Below, piece by piece: positions 6,109-10,017 of a DNA stretch of 10,017 bases. The notes beneath the pieces were generated by a model. That model was not told the origin of the DNA, searched no databases, and was given only the letters and a program-made list of their open reading frames with translations. Numbering within the stretch: the stretch's first letter is position 1; every line of letters begins with the position of its first letter. Source of the stretch: CAZTAR01 sp043813895 (lineage in GTDB: Bacteria; Planctomycetota; Phycisphaerae; UBA1845; UTPLA1); assembly GCA_043813895.1 (NCBI GenBank), contig JBDRKQ010000017.1, positions 1-10,017 of the forward strand, read 5' to 3'. A program made the translations under genes and the position numbers.

Positions 6109-7362
6109 ATGGCGACGATGCCGGACATGCGGACGAGCACGTTGGAACGCGACGACGTCGGCGGAGACCTGTGGACGCTGAATTTCGGTCCGCAGCATCC
6201 CGCGACGCACACGACGCTGCGCATGGTTCTCGAACTGGACGGAGAAATCGTCCGGGCGTGCACGCCGCACATCGGCTATCTCCACAGCGGCTTCGAGAAG
6301 CTCGGCGAGCACCTCGATTACAACCAGTACGTCGTTGTCACGGACCGGATGAACTACGTCAGTCCGATCGCCAACAACGTCGCCTGGCACCACGCGTGCG
6401 AGAAGCTCTTCGGCATCGAGCTGACGCCGCGCTGCAAGGTCATCCGCACGATCGTGGCGGAGCTGGCCCGCATCCAGGACCACTTGGTCTGCGTCGGGGT
6501 CTCGGGCCTCGACTTCGGCGGTCTCACTGCCTTTCTGTACGCATTCAATGAGCGCGAACCCATCAACGATTTGTTTGAGGATCTGAGCGGCCACCGCTTC
6601 ACGACCGGCTATACGCGGGTCGGCGGGCTGCTGCACGATATGCCGGACAATTGGCCCGCGCGGGTTAAGGCGTATCTGAAGAAGCTCCCGCGGGGGTTGG
6701 ACGACGTCGAGGCGCTTTTGACCCGGAACCGCATCTTTGTCGAGCGGACCAAGGGCATCGGCGTCCTCACGCACGACGAAGCGATCAACTGGGGTTGGAC
6801 CGGCCCACTCGCAAGAGCCAGCGGCGTAAAACGCGATCTCCGTAAGGACGAACCCTACCTGTGCTATGCGGACGACTGGGACGGTCAAGGTTCGAGCGGC
6901 GTGTCCTTCAAGGTGCCGATCGCCATGGGCGGGGACGTGTACGCGCGTTACCTCGTTCGGCTGGAGGAAATGCGCCAGTCGATGGAGATCGTCCGCCAAC
7001 TGCTAGACAACATTCCGCCGGGTCCCGTGGATGTCGCGGCGAACGAGAAGCTGGCGTTGCCGGACAAGCGGGAGGTGTACTTCTCCATCGAGGGGTTGAT
7101 CCATCATTTCGAGCGCGTGATGACGAACCGCGGGTTTACGCCGCCGGTGGGGGAGGTGTATGGGGCGAACGAGACGGCCAACGGCGAGCTGGGCTTTTAC
7201 ATTGTTTCTGACGGAGGCAATTGTCCTTATCGTGTTCGGTGTCGCCCGCCCAGTTTTATATGCTATCAGACGTTCTCGAAGCTTGTGGTCGGCCACAGCA
7301 TCAGCGAAGTGGTCGCCGTGCTCGGGAGCCTGAATATCATCGCTGCGGAATTGGACCGGTAG
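6109..7362 (+). CDS. nuoD: NADH-quinone oxidoreductase subunit D (49 kDa subunit of complex I)
   Basis: NuoD is a peripheral-arm subunit of respiratory complex I and, with NuoB, forms the quinone-reduction site near the membrane. The 417-residue protein has the signature GPQHPATH (27-34), where His34 matches the quinone-binding histidine (His38 of Thermus Nqo4). Tyr83 in DRMNYVS lies 49 residues later, as does Tyr87 of Nqo4. Other family segments are HIGYLHSGFEKLGE (54-67) and a C-terminus of VLGSLNIIAAELDR. Length is normal for the family. The ATG at 6109 is chosen because GGAG lies 8 bp before it; an ATG at 6118 is possible but worse placed. Three cysteines (372, 378, 385) fall in the conserved PYRVR-RPPSF segment, two of them where Arg and an aliphatic residue are more usual. 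nuoC does not precede it. nuoE follows after 9 bp, and its ribosome binding site overlaps the nuoD stop codon. Confidence 0.97.
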   Translation: MATMPDMRTSTLERDDVGGDLWTLNFGPQHPATHTTLRMVLELDGEIVRACTPHIGYLHSGFEKLGEHLDYNQYVVVTDRMNYVSPIANNVAWHHACEKLFGIELTPRCKVIRTIVAELARIQDHLVCVGVSGLDFGGLTAFLYAFNEREPINDLFEDLSGHRFTTGYTRVGGLLHDMPDNWPARVKAYLKKLPRGLDDVEALLTRNRIFVERTKGIGVLTHDEAINWGWTGPLARASGVKRDLRKDEPYLCYADDWDGQGSSGVSFKVPIAMGGDVYARYLVRLEEMRQSMEIVRQLLDNIPPGPVDVAANEKLALPDKREVYFSIEGLIHHFERVMTNRGFTPPVGEVYGANETANGELGFYIVSDGGNCPYRVRCRPPSFICYQTFSKLVVGHSISEVVAVLGSLNIIAAELDR

Positions 7363-7371
7363 GAGACGGAC

Positions 7372-8019
7372 ATGGCTTGGCAAGCAATTGATCTCGCAAC
7401 TCCTGTCGAGGCGGAGCGGGACGGCGACACCCACCTGAGCGACGCGGTCCGTGACAAGATCCGGTCCTTCTTCCCGCGATACGAGACCAAGCGCGCGGCT
7501 TTGCTGCCGGCGCTACACATCGTGCAAAACGCACTCGGGCACATCGGCCCGAAGGCGATGGTGGAGATCGCCGATCTACTGGAAATCCCCCCCAGCCACG
7601 TGCTCGACACGATGAGCTTCTACACGCATTTCTGGGATCATCCCAAGGGTCGCAAGGTGATCGTCGCCTGCCGGAGCCTGTCATGCCAGCTCAACGGCGG
7701 GCAGGATGTCTTGCAGGCGTTGAAGGACGAGCTGGGCATCGATGAGCACGGAACCACGGCGGACGGCGAGTACAGTCTGATGACGGAGGAATGTCTGGCG
7801 GCGTGCGACCATGGCCCGTGCGTGTTGATCAACGAGAAGCTGCACAAGCGGGTCGCGCCTCGGGACGTGCCGAAGATTCTTCAGGATCCCGAGAACGACG
7901 TGATCTCGGTAGCCCGATCAGACCTGTTTGACGCTCCGAGCGAGCCGACCACCGCCCCAGGCGCTGCGGATGACGCGCCGCCGGAGACGCCCGGCGACCG
8001 GTCTTCCGGGGAGTCGTAG
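7372..8019 (+). CDS. nuoE: NADH-quinone oxidoreductase subunit E (24 kDa, 2Fe-2S)
   Basis: NuoE is a thioredoxin-fold subunit of the NADH-oxidising module and carries the N1a [2Fe-2S] cluster. In this 215-residue protein the four ligands are present as C100-X4-C105 and C141-X3-C145. A helical N-terminal domain (residues of about 20-90) includes the typical LPALHIVQNALGHI and VLDTMSFYTHF segments. Residues of about 172-215 form a Pro/Ala/Asp-rich tail beyond the usual domain, probably disordered. AGGAG at 7361-7365, overlapping the nuoD stop, lies 6 bp before the ATG. The usual partner nuoF does not follow; a membrane-protein gene starts 1 bp after the stop. Identity is firm from the cysteine pattern. 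HoxE- or formate-dehydrogenase-type relatives share it, but adjacency to nuoD favours NuoE. Confidence 0.95.
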   Translation: MAWQAIDLATPVEAERDGDTHLSDAVRDKIRSFFPRYETKRAALLPALHIVQNALGHIGPKAMVEIADLLEIPPSHVLDTMSFYTHFWDHPKGRKVIVACRSLSCQLNGGQDVLQALKDELGIDEHGTTADGEYSLMTEECLAACDHGPCVLINEKLHKRVAPRDVPKILQDPENDVISVARSDLFDAPSEPTTAPGAADDAPPETPGDRSSGES

Positions 8020-8020
8020 C

Positions 8021-9307
8021 GTGTCTGACACGCCGGCCAGTTCGGGTATCGCTTCTGATTCTGAGCCGCGCTGGCGCGTCACCTTCATCCTGATCCTCAT
8101 GTTGGTTGGTCTCTACCTGGCCGCCGGACCGCTGGTTCGGTTGTCGCACTGGCGGATCCCGGACTCCAATCACGCCCTGATCGAAGCCAACGCCTGGCGA
8201 CAGGGGCGCCTGAACCTGCCGGCGACGTCGGCCGACCCTCTACGATCACGCCAGCAGGACACGGCCTACCGTGACGGGAAGGTTTACAACGTGTTCCCGC
8301 CGCTGTTCACGTTTGCCAGCTACGCGGCGATCACCCTGCAAGCCGCCCAACGGGCGCTGCCGGAAGCGGATCAGGTGGGTTTCTATGCCCCGTGGTACGT
8401 GGCTTTGGTTGCCGTGCCGCTGCCGCTGCTGGGCTTTTGGGGCTTCCGAACCGTCACGGGACGCAGCGAGTGGGCGGCTGTGCTGACGGCCTACTGGATC
8501 CTCGGAACGCCACTTTTCTGCACGTTGGCGAACGGCCCGCTCGGGCACGTCAACACGTTGAACCACGCGCTCAGCAACACCGGCCTCATGCTGATCGCGG
8601 CGGATATGCTCGGCAAACGGCGCGTCTGGCCGGCAGCGATCGGTTTCATCATCGGGGTGTGGACGCGGCAACTTACCGCCTTCTACCTGTTGGCCATGGT
8701 CTGGATCGTCTGGCGATTGTCGGCGCACCGGCGTCGGGAGCTTGTGGTTCTCACGGCCGCCGCCGTTCTGGGGCTGGGGACGCTCGCGTCCCTGAATTGG
8801 GCGAAGTTCGGCAGCCCGTTTGACTCGGGCTACGCCTCGCTTTACGAGGGCCGCGACGACCTGTACGCTCAACGATATCGGAAGTACGATCGGCTCTTCG
8901 ACCCGCGTTTCATCCCGCGGAATCTCCGCCATATGAGCCTCGGTCTTTTCTCGGTTCGAGAAGCCCAGGGACAACTCATCCTAGAGGGCGAGCCGGACGG
9001 GACTTCGTTGTGGCTGACGTGCCCCTTGCTTCTCTTTGCTTTCAGGGATGCGCGGCGTTGGTGGCGCGATCCCGTTCGCAGGGCGCTGATGCTCGCATCG
9101 TTGATTGTCGTCCTTGGCTTTCTGAGCTACCACAACACGGGCTCCCTTCAGCGCGGCCAGTTCAGGTTCGCAATGGATGTGATCCCGATCTGGCTGATGG
9201 TGATCGGTCCGTACGTCATTGACGGACGCAGGAGGTGGATCACCTTGGCCTGTCTGGGGTTCAGTGCTTTGTATTTCCATGTGCTATGCCTGACGAATGC
9301 GGTCTAG
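8021..9307 (+). CDS. Multi-pass membrane protein, probable GT-C/GT39-type glycosyltransferase
   Basis: The 428-residue protein has about nine to eleven hydrophobic segments, for example at about 20-38, 122-143, 150-170, 202-231, 240-258, 355-371, 386-400 and 405-424. A long loop after the first segment contains NHALIEANAWRQGRL and a DGKVYNVFPPLF segment. A FGSPFDSGY segment (263-271) and a QFRFAMDVIPIW segment near the C-terminus resemble the GT39/ArnT-like membrane glycosyltransferases that use lipid-linked sugars. No catalytic residue can be assigned, so the substrate is unknown. The GTG at 8021 is chosen because GGGGAG lies 7 bp before it and it starts 1 bp after the nuoE stop, implying translational coupling; an ATG at 7928 would overlap nuoE by 92 bp. 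The stop codon TAG (9305-9307) sits at the left end of an IS630 element, so the native C-terminus may have been altered. It has no obvious role in complex I. Confidence 0.75.
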   Translation: MSDTPASSGIASDSEPRWRVTFILILMLVGLYLAAGPLVRLSHWRIPDSNHALIEANAWRQGRLNLPATSADPLRSRQQDTAYRDGKVYNVFPPLFTFASYAAITLQAAQRALPEADQVGFYAPWYVALVAVPLPLLGFWGFRTVTGRSEWAAVLTAYWILGTPLFCTLANGPLGHVNTLNHALSNTGLMLIAADMLGKRRVWPAAIGFIIGVWTRQLTAFYLLAMVWIVWRLSAHRRRELVVLTAAAVLGLGTLASLNWAKFGSPFDSGYASLYEGRDDLYAQRYRKYDRLFDPRFIPRNLRHMSLGLFSVREAQGQLILEGEPDGTSLWLTCPLLLFAFRDARRWWRDPVRRALMLASLIVVLGFLSYHNTGSLQRGQFRFAMDVIPIWLMVIGPYVIDGRRRWITLACLGFSALYFHVLCLTNAV

Positions 9308-9350
9308 AGCATTTTAAAGTTGAATAGGCACATGCGTCGATGTTTCCAGG

Positions 9351-9722
9351 ATGAGCATTGCCAGCGGAGAAGTACGCCAACGGGCGATTGAGGCGTACCG
9401 TTCCGAAAGAGGAACGCAACAGCAAATCGCGAGCATGTTTGGCATCGGCTTACGCACCTTCGCGCGATGGTTGGCGCAAAATCGAGATCATCATCAAGTC
9501 GCGCCCCGGCCACGCGGCCACCACCCACCGGCACTCAACGAGAAGGAAATGAGAAAGCTCGATCGGCTGATTCAGAAGCGGCCGGATTCGACGCTGGCGC
9601 AGATGCGCGACGCCTTGGGAAAGGACTGCAGCCTGGTGGCCATCCACCACGCCACGATTCGTCTGGACTGGCGACATAAAAAAAGTCGCTACGAGCGAGT
9701 GAACAAGACCGATCCAACGTGA
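9351..9722 (+). CDS. IS630-family transposase, ORF A (DNA-binding part)
   Basis: The 123-residue product is the N-terminal DNA-binding part of an IS630/Tc1-like transposase. Residues of about 21-44 form a helix-turn-helix (GTQQQIASMFGIGLRTFARW). A second helical domain, about 63-107 (LNEKEMRKLDRLIQKRP, then a TLAQMRDALG segment), fits the second DNA-binding domain. Without frameshifting, translation continues past the A7G run at 9678-9685 for about 13 unrelated residues and ends at the TGA at 9720-9722. The start codon lies directly after CCAGG, a poor ribosome binding site. The catalytic domain is in the -1 frame downstream. Confidence 0.88.
   Translation: MSIASGEVRQRAIEAYRSERGTQQQIASMFGIGLRTFARWLAQNRDHHQVAPRPRGHHPPALNEKEMRKLDRLIQKRPDSTLAQMRDALGKDCSLVAIHHATIRLDWRHKKSRYERVNKTDPT
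9678..9685 (+). promoter_or_regulatory. A7G slippery run, probable frameshift site of the IS630 transposase
   Basis: Seven A residues and a G (9678-9685) sit where ORF A passes into the -1 frame coding for the catalytic domain. The zero frame reads CAT AAA AAA AGT. The -1 frame has a TAA at 9677-9679 and opens immediately after it, so the shift must occur inside the run. Ribosomal or transcriptional slippage would both work; a simple one-base loss would give the same picture. Confidence 0.6.
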
Positions 9723-10017
9723 GAGAACAGCGCCGACAATGGCAGGCCGGCCAACCCACGCTCGACCTGTCGAAGCTCGTTTTCCTTGACGAATCCGGCG
9801 CGAAAACGAACATGACACGCCTGCGAGGTCGTGCTAAAGGCGGCGGGCGCATGACCGATGACGCGCCGTGTGGGCACTGGTGTACGACGACGATGATCTC
9901 GTCTGTTCGACTGGATGGCCGCACCGCCTGCATGGCCATCGAGGGTGCGACCACGGGCGAAGTGTTCCGGGAATATGTGCGGCACGTCCTGTTGCCAACG
10001 CTTCGGCCGGGCGACAT
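9680..10017 (+). CDS. IS630-family transposase, ORF B (catalytic DDE part), cut by the window edge
   Basis: The -1 frame is open from 9680 to the window end, giving 112 residues. It includes KKSLRASEQDRSNVREQ, which matches the usual IS630 junction, then VFLDESGAKTNMTRLRGRA, whose Asp (codon 9788-9790) is the first residue of the DDE triad. GHWCTTTMISSV and HVLLPTLRPGD follow, both typical of the IS630 catalytic domain. The second Asp and the Glu lie beyond the window. There is no good independent start (a GTG at 9719 exists), so ORF B is probably made only as a fusion with ORF A by frameshifting at 9678-9685. Confidence 0.85.

Larger units (their letters stand above)
9307..10017 (+). mobile_element. 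IS630-family insertion sequence, left part
   Basis: The element carries a two-frame IS630-type transposase and runs off the right edge of the window. IS630 elements insert at TA, often within CTAG, and duplicate the TA. CTAG occurs at 9304-9307, followed by about 43 bp of non-coding DNA before the transposase start at 9351. I place the left end just after the TA at 9305-9306. The right end and the terminal inverted repeat are outside the window, so this boundary is inferred. Confidence 0.75.

Noticed and set aside
5818..6999. The mutL reading frame stays open upstream for about 394 codons, opposite nuoD.
   Set aside because: The peptide has no MutL similarity before the ATG at 5817, the region is the antisense of a well-conserved nuoD, and GC-rich genes often leave such open antisense frames.
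7928..9307. ATG at 7928 as start of the membrane protein.
   Set aside because: It would overlap nuoE by 92 bp with an Arg/Pro-rich prefix. The GTG at 8021 has a strong ribosome binding site and sits directly after the nuoE stop.

Overview
The window is about 10 kb of GC-rich bacterial chromosome. It most likely comes from a planctomycete or a close relative. This is an inference from gene style, the scarcity of strong Shine-Dalgarno sites, and several intergenic hairpin and tandem repeats of a kind I associate with that phylum. No rRNA, tRNA or phylogenetic marker settles it.

Layout. Positions 1-274 hold the possible start of a leftward gene that runs off the window, a doubled 10-bp direct repeat, and otherwise nothing I recognise. 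Positions 275-3271 (minus) encode one large MmeI-like type IIL restriction-modification protein with an N-terminal nuclease, a methyltransferase and a target-recognition domain in one chain. It appears to carry an in-frame hairpin-repeat insertion. Positions 3272-3906 are non-coding and packed with repeats: two 148-bp direct repeats, a partial third copy and a half copy, several perfect hairpins, a 17-bp tandem array and a 33-bp tandem array that ends on the last base of mutL. Positions 3907-5817 (minus) are mutL, with an intact C-terminal endonuclease site. A divergent promoter region (5818-6108) separates mutL from a rightward cluster. It holds a good sigma70-like promoter for mutL, a weaker one for nuoD, and an array in 7-bp register just before the nuoD ribosome binding site.

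The rightward cluster is nuoD (6109-7362), nuoE (7372-8019) and a multi-pass membrane protein, probably a GT-C/GT39-type glycosyltransferase (GTG start at 8021). Gaps are only 9 bp and 1 bp, so these genes are probably co-transcribed and translationally coupled. nuoC does not precede nuoD and nuoF does not follow nuoE, so this is a detached piece of the complex I gene set. An IS630-family insertion sequence starts at or beside the stop codon of the membrane gene and runs off the right edge. Its transposase is split over two frames around an A7G run.

The genes fall into genome maintenance or defence (R-M enzyme, MutL), respiration (NuoD, NuoE), envelope (membrane protein) and mobile DNA (IS630). 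The least explained parts are the repeat cluster at 3313-3908, the hairpin inserted within the methyltransferase, and the heptamer array in the nuoD leader.
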